Positions 24,525 to 32,425 of a stretch of DNA of 64,000 nt are shown here, one piece after another. Positions within the stretch are counted from its first letter, which is position 1. Every line of letters starts with the position of its first letter. Where the stretch lies: NCBI GenBank assembly GCA_041649955.1, contig JBAZMD010000001.1, positions 1 through 64,000 of the forward strand, read 5' to 3'. This DNA is from JAQUPP01 sp041649955. GTDB lineage: Bacteria; Patescibacteriota; Patescibacteriia; UBA2591; JAQUPP01. The notes beneath the pieces were generated by a model. The model ran no database searches and had not been told where the DNA came from. It saw only the letters and a program-made list of their open reading frames with translations. A program made the translations under genes and the position numbers.

Positions 24525-25367
24525 TCATAATACCAGACCTAATAAATATCCAATAATAGAAAATAAGGCAATGGGCGGAAGAGCGGGAATCGGCTGGCGA
24601 TTTGATTGGCGGATAAAAATCCAAAAGCTTGCTAAAAGTCCGATTAAGGCAAAGATGGCCACGATCAAAACATCTATAATCCCCTTTCCGGCCAAAGACG
24701 CGCACAAAAGCAGAGGAAAAATAATGTCGCCGCCGCCTAAAATTAAAAAATCTCCGCCCGGTTGCACTTTTTTTAAATTTTCCTTAAAATCTCTAAAATT
24801 GGACGGAATGATAAAACCTAAAATAGCATGGCTTTTAATCATTTCTTTGGCCATTTTAATCATGTGTTTTGTTTTATAAACAGCGATAAAATCGTAAACG
24901 GAAAAAATCAATAAAAGCAAAACCACTTCCAAAGGCTTTAACTCCAAGCCTATTACAGCACCAATGCTCGATATTGCCAAAATCACCGATAAATCATGAA
25001 TTAAAACCGTCGGCTTGATTAACCAAATTGAAATTAAAATAACTATTAAAATCAAAGCAAAAATACTTGGCATCCATAAATTCAATAAAATAAATCCGCC
25101 CGAAAATACGGCTAAAATAAAAATAATTTTAAATATTATATCTTTAACTCTGCCAGCCTTTGCGCCTAATATGGAAATAATGAAAATAAATAAAGTAGCT
25201 GACAAGAATTGTCCCATAAACTGCCAAATATTAAGCGGTGGAAGGCTGACAGCGCCCAATGTAAAAAACGAACGCAATTTAAAAACAGCTGATATTCCCA
25301 ATCCCAAAGTTAAAACAAACAAAAATGCTTCCCAAAAACAAATAGATTTTTTGTTGAAATTCATCAT
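24525..25367 (-). CDS. Presenilin-like A22-family intramembrane aspartyl protease
   Basis: Membrane protein of 280 residues with nine predicted hydrophobic segments. It carries the three marks of the presenilin/SPP clan: YD (Tyr158-Asp159) in SVYDFIAVYKT, GxGD (Gly211-Asp214) in LGGGDIIFPL, and PAL (261-263) in PALPPI, in the right order and spacing, so both catalytic aspartates are present. This matches the presenilin homologues best known from archaea. It probably cleaves transmembrane segments. Divergent from the lysozyme-like gene at 25435. Confidence 0.88.
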   Translation of the reverse strand: MMNFNKKSICFWEAFLFVLTLGLGISAVFKLRSFFTLGAVSLPPLNIWQFMGQFLSATLFIFIISILGAKAGRVKDIIFKIIFILAVFSGGFILLNLWMPSIFALILIVILISIWLIKPTVLIHDLSVILAISSIGAVIGLELKPLEVVLLLLIFSVYDFIAVYKTKHMIKMAKEMIKSHAILGFIIPSNFRDFKENLKKVQPGGDFLILGGGDIIFPLLLCASLAGKGIIDVLIVAIFALIGLLASFWIFIRQSNRQPIPALPPIALFSIIGYLLGLVL

Positions 25368-25395
25368 TCAAACATTTTAACATAGAATTCAGCCC

Positions 25396-25424
25396 TTGAC
25401 CATAAGTCATAAATATAATAAAAT
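25396..25424 (+). promoter_or_regulatory. Promoter of the lysozyme-like gene
   Basis: TTGACC (25396-25401), 17 bp, TAAAAT (25419-25424). The start ATG at 25435 lies only about ten bases beyond, so the transcript would have a very short leader or none. Confidence 0.5.
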
Positions 25425-25434
25425 GTAGTATTCT

Positions 25435-26790
25435 ATGTCTCTTATAAAGAAAATTGCCGTTTTATCAATTCTTGTTTTAACCAGTTTTAATTGGCCGTTA
25501 ATATGCCGGGCCGAAGTTTTTTTTAATCCAAATTCCATTATTTCCGATCATGATTTGACTGATTATCAAAGTATGACCTTGGAAGAAATTCAAAAATTTT
25601 TGGAAAATGCCGGCGGAACGCTTGATACATATCAATGCACGGATATAGACGGCAGAAAAAAATTGGCTTCAGAAATAATTTATCGAGCCGCTCAAGAATA
25701 CAAAGTTAATCCTCAAATTATCATTACCGTGCTTCAGAAAGAACAAACTCTTGTTTCGCAGCCTCCAAAAAAATCTTCGCAATACGATTGGGCAACCGGA
25801 TTCGGATGTTATGATTATCGCAAGCCTGTTCAGCGTTTTTCCGGTTTTGCCACGCAAGTTGATCGCGCCGCTTGGCGATTGCGTTATTTTTTAGAGCATC
25901 CTTGGGAATTTTTTTACCGTGCCGGACAAACATATAAAATAAGCCGCCAAAAAGTGAGTCCGCAAAACTCGGCCACTGCCGCTCTTTATAATTACACGCC
26001 CTACGTTACGGGTAATAAATTATTTTGGTCTATTTGGCAAAAATGGTTTGTTAAAAAAACAGAGTCTAAATTTGCCGACGGAACGCTTTTGAAGGCCAAA
26101 GGAGACAACGGCGTCTGGCTTATTCAGAACAACCAGCGCCGGCCATTTTATTCAAAAACTGTTTTCTTGCTTAATCATAGTTTTAAAAATGTGAGAGAAG
26201 TAAGCATTGAAGAGCTCAAGAGTTTTGAAATCGGCGAGCCGATGACGTTTCCAAATTATTCGCTCGTTGAAGCTTCCAGTGGAGAAATTTTTATGTTAAT
26301 TGACGGCGCGAAACGTTCCATATCGGAAAAAATATTCAAAGCTATTGGATTTAATCCGGAAGAAATTATCAAGGTTGAAACAAACGATTTAACGACCTAT
26401 AAATACGGCGCGCCGATACGCACTCCCTATCCTTCAGGCGCCTTGCTTCAAGATAAGGCCTCTAAAAGCGTTTATTACGTAGAAGAAGACATAAAATACC
26501 CTATTGTTGACCAGTCCATTTTAGACGTAAATTTCCCCTATTTTCACATTGTTAAAGCTGAATCAAAATACTTGTCTGAATTTAAAAATGGCGAACCGGT
26601 TAAATTCAGAGACGGGACTCTGGTTAAAACCACCAATGAACCGAATGTTTATTTAATAACTCAAGGACAGCGCATGCCTATTCCTTCTGAAGAAATTTTT
26701 GACGCTTTGGGTTATCAATGGAGCGCTATTTTAATCATTCCGGAAACAGTATTATTTATGTATCCTTTAGGCGAACCGTTAAAAATTTAA
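25435..26790 (+). CDS. Secreted protein with lysozyme-like N-domain and about four surface repeats
   Basis: Signal peptide at 1-27 (IAVLSILVLTSFNWPLICRA). Residues about 60-200 look like a lytic-transglycosylase-type helical domain (LASEIIYRAAQEYKVNPQIIITVLQKEQTLVSQ, ATGFGCYD, ATAALYNYTPYV); the Glu in LQKEQTL is the likely acid. The rest consists of about four copies of a 60-residue unit: xDGTLLK, xVWLIQNNQRRPFYS, an F-x-x-x-G-F helix, then KYGxP. These units resemble cell-surface modules common in Patescibacteria. Probably wall-associated and active on peptidoglycan or glycan (inference). Confidence 0.78.
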   Translation: MSLIKKIAVLSILVLTSFNWPLICRAEVFFNPNSIISDHDLTDYQSMTLEEIQKFLENAGGTLDTYQCTDIDGRKKLASEIIYRAAQEYKVNPQIIITVLQKEQTLVSQPPKKSSQYDWATGFGCYDYRKPVQRFSGFATQVDRAAWRLRYFLEHPWEFFYRAGQTYKISRQKVSPQNSATAALYNYTPYVTGNKLFWSIWQKWFVKKTESKFADGTLLKAKGDNGVWLIQNNQRRPFYSKTVFLLNHSFKNVREVSIEELKSFEIGEPMTFPNYSLVEASSGEIFMLIDGAKRSISEKIFKAIGFNPEEIIKVETNDLTTYKYGAPIRTPYPSGALLQDKASKSVYYVEEDIKYPIVDQSILDVNFPYFHIVKAESKYLSEFKNGEPVKFRDGTLVKTTNEPNVYLITQGQRMPIPSEEIFDALGYQWSAILIIPETVLFMYPLGEPLKI

Positions 26791-26830
26791 TTCCTAAAAA
26801 GCTAATAAGCTAACTTCCTAAAAAGCTAAT
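26791..26830. repeat. 16-bp direct repeat
   Basis: TTCCTAAAAAGCTAAT occurs at 26791-26806 and 26815-26830, separated by AAGCTAAC, directly before the LigB-like start codon. Confidence 0.8.
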
Positions 26831-26833
26831 TTT

Positions 26834-27640
26834 ATGATTTCTTTTGCCGCAATTATCCCTCATCATCCCATTCTCATTCCGTCTATTGGCCAAGAAAAAC
26901 TTGAAATGGCCAAAAAGACCGTTGAAGCAATGGAAAAATTAAAAAATAAATTGGTTAAAATTAAACCTGATATAATTATTGTTATTTCTCCTCACGGTTT
27001 GATTTTTGCCGATGCTTTTTGTTTAAACTTGGCTGAAAAATATTTCGGCAGCCTTGAATTATTCGGTGATTTAACCACCAAGATGGAATTTAAAAGCGAT
27101 TCAAAATTAACATACAGAATTAGAGAACATTTTGAAACTGCCAATCCCCCTCCTTTTTTAACAATGATCAGTGAACAAAATTTGGATTATGGCGTTACGG
27201 TACCGTTATATTATTTAACGCAAAAAACACCATCAACCAATGATTATATTTCAAATTTTTCTATTATTCCAATTGGTGTTTCCGGACTGGATTATCAAAA
27301 GCATTTTGAATTCGGGCAAGGATTAAAAGAAGAAATTATGCAGAGCGATAAAAAAATCGCCGTTATCGCTTCCGGAGATTTATCTCATGCCTTAAACCAA
27401 ACGGAAAATCCCGTTGAAAATAAATTTGACAAGCAATTAATTAAATTTCTCAAACAAAAAAATACTGATAAAATCATAAATTTTGATCCGAATTTCGTTC
27501 AAGAAGCCAAAGAATGCGGCTTGCGTCCGATTATTGTTCTTTTGGGTATTCTGGACAATTTAAATTATAAACCCGAAATACTTTCCTATGAAGCGCCGTT
27601 TGGCGTTGGTACTTTAGTGGCTCATTTCAAAATTTCTTAA
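26834..27640 (+). CDS. LigB/MEMO-superfamily protein (class III extradiol dioxygenase fold)
   Basis: 268 residues of the LigB-type fold, the superfamily that also includes MEMO of the AMMECR1-MEMO-radical SAM set. His-rich metal-site motifs are visible: AAIIPHHPILIPSIG at the start, VISPHG near residue 55, and ASGDLSHALNQ near 190. Length and motifs fit the AMMECR1-associated branch. Whether it is an enzyme or a partner of the radical SAM protein at 17751 cannot be told. A direct repeat forms its 5' flank and no Shine-Dalgarno is seen. Confidence 0.85.
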   Translation: MISFAAIIPHHPILIPSIGQEKLEMAKKTVEAMEKLKNKLVKIKPDIIIVISPHGLIFADAFCLNLAEKYFGSLELFGDLTTKMEFKSDSKLTYRIREHFETANPPPFLTMISEQNLDYGVTVPLYYLTQKTPSTNDYISNFSIIPIGVSGLDYQKHFEFGQGLKEEIMQSDKKIAVIASGDLSHALNQTENPVENKFDKQLIKFLKQKNTDKIINFDPNFVQEAKECGLRPIIVLLGILDNLNYKPEILSYEAPFGVGTLVAHFKIS

Positions 27641-27684
27641 AACGTGCTATAATAATTTAATTAATAATTTTAATTTATAAAAAT

Positions 27685-28242
27685 ATGCCTACTTATCTTT
27701 GGGTTATCGTTGTCATAATTATTTGGTTTGTTTGGTGGATTATTTCCACTTATAACGGCTTGATTACTTGGCACAATCGAGTAAATGAATCTTGGTCTGA
27801 TATTGACGTCCAACTTAAACGAAGATACGACCTTATTCCGAATTTAGTTAATGCCGTCAAAGGATACGCGGCTCATGAGAAAGAAACATTTGAAAATGTC
27901 ACTCAAGCTCGAACTCAAGCCATGGGAGCGCAAACATTATCGCAAAAAGCTGAAGCGGAAGATGGTTTAACCGGCGCTTTGAAAACTTTATTCGCCGTGG
28001 CTGAAAATTATCCCCAATTAAGAGCTTCGGAAAATTTTCAAAAATTGCAAGACGAACTGACTGATACGGAAAATAAAATTCAAGCTTCCCGCAGATTTTA
28101 TAACAGCAATGCCAGAGATTTCAATGTCAAATGCGAAGTATTTCCGTCCAATTTAATCGCCGGAAAACTCGGTTTTAAAACAGTGGAGTTTTTCGAACTT
28201 AAAGAAGAAGCGGCTAAAACAGCCCCGAAAGTTGAATTCTAA
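27685..28242 (+). CDS. lemA: LemA family protein
   Basis: Membrane-anchored helical protein of 185 residues. One N-terminal membrane segment (YLWVIVVIIIWFVWWIISTYNG) is followed by the LemA signature NGLITWHNRVNESWSDIDVQLKRRYDLIPNLVNAVKGYA and ARRFYNSNARDFN-type block near 145. An extended -10 (TGC-TATAAT, 27645-27653) lies about 30 bases before the ATG, so it has its own promoter; a terminator follows. Role in the envelope is not well defined for the family. Confidence 0.94.
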   Translation: MPTYLWVIVVIIIWFVWWIISTYNGLITWHNRVNESWSDIDVQLKRRYDLIPNLVNAVKGYAAHEKETFENVTQARTQAMGAQTLSQKAEAEDGLTGALKTLFAVAENYPQLRASENFQKLQDELTDTENKIQASRRFYNSNARDFNVKCEVFPSNLIAGKLGFKTVEFFELKEEAAKTAPKVEF

Positions 28243-28256
28243 ATTTCAGACAATTT

Positions 28257-28292
28257 TAAAAGCCCTCTCAATTATTGAGGGGGCTTTTTTGT
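28257..28292 (+). terminator. Terminator of lemA
   Basis: AAAAGCCCTCTCAAT and ATTGAGGGGGCTTTTTT form a long stem with a one-base loop and one mismatch, ending in T6. Confidence 0.9.
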
Positions 28293-28306
28293 TAATTTAA
28301 CACAAA

Positions 28307-29086
28307 TTATTTTTTACCCATTTCTTTATTCCATTTTTTTAAAATTTTTCCAATATTTGTATAATAATTAGGATTAAAATCCGGCACAGGCTTGTAAATA
28401 TCTATTTCTTTCCATTGCACCGATGTCTCCAATAATAAAGGCGCGGATTGTTCAACTATCTCTTTGCAATTAAGCCAATATTTTTTATCGGCGAAGGGAC
28501 GCAACTTATTCTCATTTCCCGTATCCGTAGTGCTGACATTTACGAAAACGCCCCTGATAAGCCCTCTATAAGAATCTTTTTGGGTTATGTACCAAATAAA
28601 ATTTTTTAATTTATTTTTTGCTTTTGTATATGAATGCCAAAACCGTACATTGTATCTATCGCTTATTGATCCGAACGCGCATATTGCCAGAGAAATAAAA
28701 TTATTATTTTTCGCTTCTTTTCCAAGCTTAACAATAAGAGGATTAACAACATTCAAAAAAGTTTCTACGTTTGATTTATATATTTCGTCGTCTATCCCGT
28801 CATTATTTGCGTCTATCTCCGGCCTTCCGGTTTTTTCAAATTTAAATTTACCAACGGGATGAATAAAAATGACATCTGATATTCCTGATAAATCAATATT
28901 TTCTATTTCTGCCTTTATTTTTTTGGCATTAAGCAAGTCAGCATTAATGACAGATATATTTGTGATATTTGCCCGAAATTCAGAACGAACAATGGCAACA
29001 CATTTAATATCTGTCTTATTCTTAAAATAATTAAGATAAGCGATTCCAAGCGCGCCATTAGCTCCTGAAATAATAATAAGTCTCAT
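28307..29086 (-). CDS. Short-chain dehydrogenase/reductase-like protein
   Basis: 259 residues with a Rossmann start MRLIIISGANGALGIAYLNY (the GxxGxxG dinucleotide loop) and a possible active-site YxxxK in HSYTKAKNKLKNF. The middle is divergent (an Asp/Asn-rich run DANNDGIDDE near residue 100), so it is a distant SDR member. Substrate unknown. Single gene on the minus strand, convergent with lemA. Confidence 0.75.
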   Translation of the reverse strand: MRLIIISGANGALGIAYLNYFKNKTDIKCVAIVRSEFRANITNISVINADLLNAKKIKAEIENIDLSGISDVIFIHPVGKFKFEKTGRPEIDANNDGIDDEIYKSNVETFLNVVNPLIVKLGKEAKNNNFISLAICAFGSISDRYNVRFWHSYTKAKNKLKNFIWYITQKDSYRGLIRGVFVNVSTTDTGNENKLRPFADKKYWLNCKEIVEQSAPLLLETSVQWKEIDIYKPVPDFNPNYYTNIGKILKKWNKEMGKK

Positions 29087-29152
29087 ATTTTAATTTTTTT
29101 TAAAAATAGTAACAATAATAATATACTCAATTAATAATAATTTGTCTAGAGA

Positions 29153-29180
29153 ATAAAAAACCCGCTAAAAAATAGCGGGA
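29153..29180 (-). terminator. Terminator of the 189-aa membrane protein gene
   Basis: CCCGCTA (29161-29167), loop AAAAA, TAGCGGG (29173-29179); minus-strand T-run opposite 29155-29160. Confidence 0.85.
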
Positions 29181-29201
29181 AGCAGTTGGTCTGCTTAGTC
29201 C

Positions 29202-29771
29202 TTATTTATGTTTTCTAAAAACCAATCTTGTGATAATACCGATAATAACAACTTGCAAAATCGGATATAAAGCGATTGTGATAGTCCATTCATTAATGGC
29301 AAACACATTCGCAATACTTCCGGCAAAAAATAGTCCCCAAGTTATTTTATCTTCGCCCTCAGGATCGTGGTAAGATTTCCTAATGGTCGGTAAGGCACCT
29401 ATAAAATCAATAGTGATGTTCATAAAAAGCGCGATTAGCGGTGAATTAAAACACCACCAAAGCAACGCACTTAATCCCGCACCTGCAAGGCACCACCGAT
29501 CAAACGGCGTCCACCCACCTTCACCATGTTTCAGCGAAAGTATGGCAATTATAAACGAACAGATGCCATAGATAAGCGGAACCCAAATTGTGTCCCGCGC
29601 TCCCGAAGCATAATAACTTATAGTAATAAGAATAGTCACCATGCTCCAGATAATCCAAGTAGCCCTGTTTGGTCTGGCTTTTTTGGATTTAATTGCAAGA
29701 ACCAATGGAATGTAAGCGGCAAAGGATAAAATGCCCGCTACTATTCCAGCTATAGCTGTGATATTAGGCAT
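29202..29771 (-). CDS. Multi-span membrane protein, SWEET/PQ-loop-like
   Basis: Start set at 29771 because GGGGAGGG lies six bases upstream; the longer in-frame start at 29798 would put that site inside the gene. The 189 residues contain about six hydrophobic segments. The first (ITAIAGIVAGILSFAAYIPL) with AIKSKKARPNRATWIIWSM resembles the SemiSWEET/PQ-loop arrangement, and a similar pair recurs near 105-150 (ALPTIRKSYHDPEGEDKITW), suggesting an internal duplication. Possibly a small-molecule transporter. Stand-alone cassette with promoter, Shine-Dalgarno and terminator. Confidence 0.65.
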   Translation of the reverse strand: MPNITAIAGIVAGILSFAAYIPLVLAIKSKKARPNRATWIIWSMVTILITISYYASGARDTIWVPLIYGICSFIIAILSLKHGEGGWTPFDRWCLAGAGLSALLWWCFNSPLIALFMNITIDFIGALPTIRKSYHDPEGEDKITWGLFFAGSIANVFAINEWTITIALYPILQVVIIGIITRLVFRKHK

Positions 29772-29831
29772 TTTTCCCTCCCCTTTTAAAAAATTCACTC
29801 ACTTTTGATGAATGATTTATCTATATTTAAT

Positions 29832-29859
29832 ATTATAACACAAATTTCAAATTTGTCAA
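29832..29859 (-). promoter_or_regulatory. Promoter of the 189-aa membrane protein gene
   Basis: On the minus strand TTGACA (29859-29854), 16 bp, TATAAT (29837-29832); both consensus. Confidence 0.8.
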
Positions 29860-29886
29860 GAGCTTGTAGAAATAGAATATTTTATC

Positions 29887-29914
29887 TTGCCTAATTTTAT
29901 AAAAGTGCTAGAAT
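29887..29914 (+). promoter_or_regulatory. Promoter of the 161-aa gene
   Basis: TTGCCT (29887-29892), 16 bp, TAGAAT (29909-29914), only about ten bases before the ATG at 29925. Confidence 0.5.
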
Positions 29915-29924
29915 ATTTTCTATT

Positions 29925-30410
29925 ATGGCTGAACAAAAATTAAAACTGCCTAAAGATAAAAAAATCAAAGTCGCCTCTCCGGCGGCTCCCAAAGAAGACA
30001 AAGGAACGGCTATTCAAGAAATAGTTAATCATTATTTTTACAGCAAAGGTTTAACGCTTGAACAAATTAAAGATGACGCGAAAAAGAAAAAAATAATTTA
30101 TTCAAGGTTTACCCGGCCGGCAAAACAATTATTGGATTTAGCCGGTTCAGTGGAACAAGCCAAAACAGCCATTAATAAAGTGTCCGAATGGGCCAAGTCA
30201 CGGAGACTTGATTATGCCATTGAAACAGTGTTTAAAAAATGGCTGGAACTTGATAAATTGCAGCCGAAAGAAATCGTTAAAAAACCATTTTTTCTTGACA
30301 ATCCTATGGTCTGGAGCCAGACCAAGCAAAAATGGTTTGTTGTAGCCGAAGATGGAGAATGGCGCGAATTTGCCGGAGATGACAAAGAAATTGAATGGCG
30401 AGTAAGTTAA
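29925..30410 (+). CDS. Conserved-looking cytoplasmic protein of unknown function (161 aa)
   Basis: A Lys-rich, disordered N-terminus (1-30), a helical middle (AIQEIVNHYFYSKGLTLEQI to KKWLELDKLQP), and a C-terminal Trp-rich module (DNPMVWSQTKQKWFVVAEDG, EWREFAG) that may be a small beta domain. No signal or membrane segment. I do not recognise a named family. It is followed by a terminator and is transcribed alone. Confidence 0.7.
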   Translation: MAEQKLKLPKDKKIKVASPAAPKEDKGTAIQEIVNHYFYSKGLTLEQIKDDAKKKKIIYSRFTRPAKQLLDLAGSVEQAKTAINKVSEWAKSRRLDYAIETVFKKWLELDKLQPKEIVKKPFFLDNPMVWSQTKQKWFVVAEDGEWREFAGDDKEIEWRVS

Positions 30411-30424
30411 ATTAATTAAATATA

Positions 30425-30458
30425 TAAAAAGAGCTTTCGAAACAGAAGGCTCTTTTTA
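30425..30458. terminator. Bidirectional terminator between the 161-aa gene and tkt
   Basis: AAAAAGAGCTTTC, loop, GAAGGCTCTTTTT with one mismatch; A and T runs on both sides. Confidence 0.85.
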
Positions 30459-30484
30459 TATTTATGGTTATTTTTCAATTATCT

Positions 30485-32332
30485 CTAAACTTTTACAATT
30501 TCTTTGACTTTTTTAATAATCGCCTTGGCGGAAATTTCTTCAAAATCCAATAGTTCTTCCGGCTTACCGCTGCGCGGCATTTTTCGCACAGCTAAAGAAT
30601 AAATTGACCCTGAGCCTGTCGAAGGGCCCAAAACACTTCGTACTGCTTCGCCTATTCCGCCCTCTGCAAAATGATCTTCAACAGTAATAATGGCTTTTGT
30701 TTCTTCGGCTGCTTGTTTTAAAACGGCCTCATCAATCGGCTTAATGCTGTAAAGGTCAATTATTCGGATATTAATCCCCTCTTTTTGCAATATTTCATAA
30801 GCTTTTAGCGCTTCAAAAAGAGTAATGCCGGCTGCAACTATCGTTACCGCATCTTTTTCGCTTTTCTTTAAAATTTTACTGCCACCAATGGGGAAATTTT
30901 CATTTGATTTATAAATAATCGGTGTGGCCGAACGCGTAGTGCGCAAATAAACTATTCCTTTGAATTTTATCGCTTCTTCAACTAACTTTTCCGTGCTAAT
31001 CGCGTCAGACGGATATAAAACTATACTGTTTAAAATCGTTCTAAACATGGCAATATCTTCAAGCGCCATTTGCGACGGTCCGTCTTCCCCGATGGAAACG
31101 CCGGCGTGCGAGCCGACAAATTTAATATTGGCCTCCGAATATTGCGACATTCTGATTTGATCAAAAGCTCTGGTTAAAAAAGCGCCAAAGGTCGGCACAA
31201 AAGGAATTTTCCCGCGTTTATCCAATCCCAATGCCGTACCAACCATATTTTGTTCGGCAATAAACATTTGAAAAAATCTGTTTGGAAATACTTTTTCAAA
31301 AATTTCCGAATATGTTGAATTGCCGACTTCTCCATCCAAGACAACAATTTCCGGATATTTTTCACCTAAACGAGTTATGGCATTACCAAAAGCCTTGCGC
31401 GTAGAATAAGTTTTGTCTGAATAAAAAATATCTGACACTGCTATTATTTCCCGCCCGAGGCGGGTCAGCCTTGGGCTGATGTTCTCCGGTAAAGCAATCA
31501 CACCGCATATTTTTTTATCAATTTCGCCCAATTCTTTAAGCGCTTTTTTAAATTCATCAACAGAAAGCGTCTTGCCGTGCCAGCCGTTTTTATTTTCCAA
31601 AAAAGAAATTCCCTTGCCCTTAATAGTTTTAGCAATTATCATTATTGGCTTGTTTTTAATTTGATTGGCTTTTTTAAAAGCTTTTTCAATTTCTTTTAAA
31701 TTATGTCCGTCAATGACAATTGTTTGCCAGCCAAAAGCCGAAATTCGCTTGGCATATTCTTTAACTTTATAACCGAGCATTGTTTCCCCTTTTTGCCCTA
31801 AGCGATTCACGTCAATAATGCCGATTAAATTATCAAGTTTATAATAACTGGCCAATTCAATTGCTTCCCAAACCGAACCTTCTGCCATTTCACTGTCGCC
31901 CAAAAGAACATAAGTGCGATAAGGCAATTTATCCAAATATTTGGCATTAATAGCCATACCGACTCCAACTGACAAACCTTGACCCAAAGAACCAGTGGCT
32001 ATTTCATTATATTTAAAACGCGGCGTCGGATGACCCTCTAAAGGACTGTCAAATTTGCGCAATGTTTTGAGATTTGCTTCTGTTAAAATTCCAGCCGCAG
32101 CATAAACAGCGTAAAGCGCTGGCACAGCATGGCCTTTTGAAATAATAAATCTGTCATTATTGGCAAATTTAGGATTTTCAAGATTAGCGCGATAAAAACC
32201 GCCAAAAAATAAAACAGCCATCAAATCAGCCGCTGAAAGAGCGGAAGTTGGATGACCGGAACCTGCTTCAGTGGTGGAAAGCAAAATATAATAGCGAATC
32301 AGTTTAGATAATTTTTTTAATTTATCAATCAT
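30485..32332 (-). CDS. tkt: Transketolase (single chain) with palindromes in its linkers
   Basis: Thiamine diphosphate enzyme of the pentose phosphate pathway, partner of rpe in this window. 615 residues: N-terminal TPP-binding half (TTEAGSGHPTSALSAADLMA, TGSLGQGLSVGVGMA, LLGDSEMAEGSVWEA), pyrimidine-binding middle (MFIAEQNMVGTALGLDKRG, GSHAGVSIGEDGPSQMALED) and C-terminal domain. Two DNA palindromes are translated in frame: ISPRLTRLGRE at about 285-294, in the linker between the two TPP halves, and GPSTGSGS at about 568-576 in a C-terminal loop. Both look tolerated, since all catalytic motifs are intact. Confidence 0.96.
   Translation of the reverse strand: MIDKLKKLSKLIRYYILLSTTEAGSGHPTSALSAADLMAVLFFGGFYRANLENPKFANNDRFIISKGHAVPALYAVYAAAGILTEANLKTLRKFDSPLEGHPTPRFKYNEIATGSLGQGLSVGVGMAINAKYLDKLPYRTYVLLGDSEMAEGSVWEAIELASYYKLDNLIGIIDVNRLGQKGETMLGYKVKEYAKRISAFGWQTIVIDGHNLKEIEKAFKKANQIKNKPIMIIAKTIKGKGISFLENKNGWHGKTLSVDEFKKALKELGEIDKKICGVIALPENISPRLTRLGREIIAVSDIFYSDKTYSTRKAFGNAITRLGEKYPEIVVLDGEVGNSTYSEIFEKVFPNRFFQMFIAEQNMVGTALGLDKRGKIPFVPTFGAFLTRAFDQIRMSQYSEANIKFVGSHAGVSIGEDGPSQMALEDIAMFRTILNSIVLYPSDAISTEKLVEEAIKFKGIVYLRTTRSATPIIYKSNENFPIGGSKILKKSEKDAVTIVAAGITLFEALKAYEILQKEGINIRIIDLYSIKPIDEAVLKQAAEETKAIITVEDHFAEGGIGEAVRSVLGPSTGSGSIYSLAVRKMPRSGKPEELLDFEEISAKAIIKKVKEIVKV
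30604..30629. repeat. In-frame REP-like palindrome in tkt (C-terminal loop)
   Basis: CCCTGAGCCTGTCGAAGGG at 30608-30626: CCCT pairs with AGGG, then a tandem G-A mismatch, then GC/TC. This word resembles REP sequences I recall from many unrelated bacteria. It encodes GPSTGSGS. Confidence 0.75.
31450..31479. repeat. Two back-to-back 3-nt-loop palindromes in tkt (linker)
   Basis: CCCGCC-CGA-GGCGGG (31450-31464) directly followed by TCAGCC-TTG-GGCTGA (31465-31479). Both stems are perfect and both loops are three bases. In frame on the minus strand, they encode part of ISPRLTRLGRE. Confidence 0.85.
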
Positions 32333-32350
32333 ATTTTAATATAAGTTTTG

Positions 32351-32390
32351 AGAGTCCGGAGGTCCGACCTCCGGAGGACCCGGAGGACTT
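32351..32390. repeat. Palindrome upstream of fmt, shared with prmC
   Basis: TCCGGAGGT-CCG-ACCTCCGGA (32355-32375), then a partial copy GGACCCGGAGGAC. The central 17 bases, CGGAGGTCCGACCTCCG, are identical to the palindrome inside prmC at 47894-47910. The -35 of the fmt promoter begins right after. Confidence 0.85.
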
Positions 32391-32417
32391 GCCTTGAGAT
32401 TAAATATACTTTATAAT
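32389..32417 (+). promoter_or_regulatory. Promoter of fmt
   Basis: TTGCCT (32389-32394), 17 bp, TATAAT (32412-32417). Abuts the palindrome at 32351-32390, so again an element edge coincides with a -35. Confidence 0.7.
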
Positions 32418-32425
32418 TTAATGAT

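Noticed and set aside
24571..25380. Plus-strand ORFs opposite the presenilin-like gene
   Set aside because: They are shadows: low-complexity Lys/Ile-rich translations antisense to a gene with conserved catalytic motifs.
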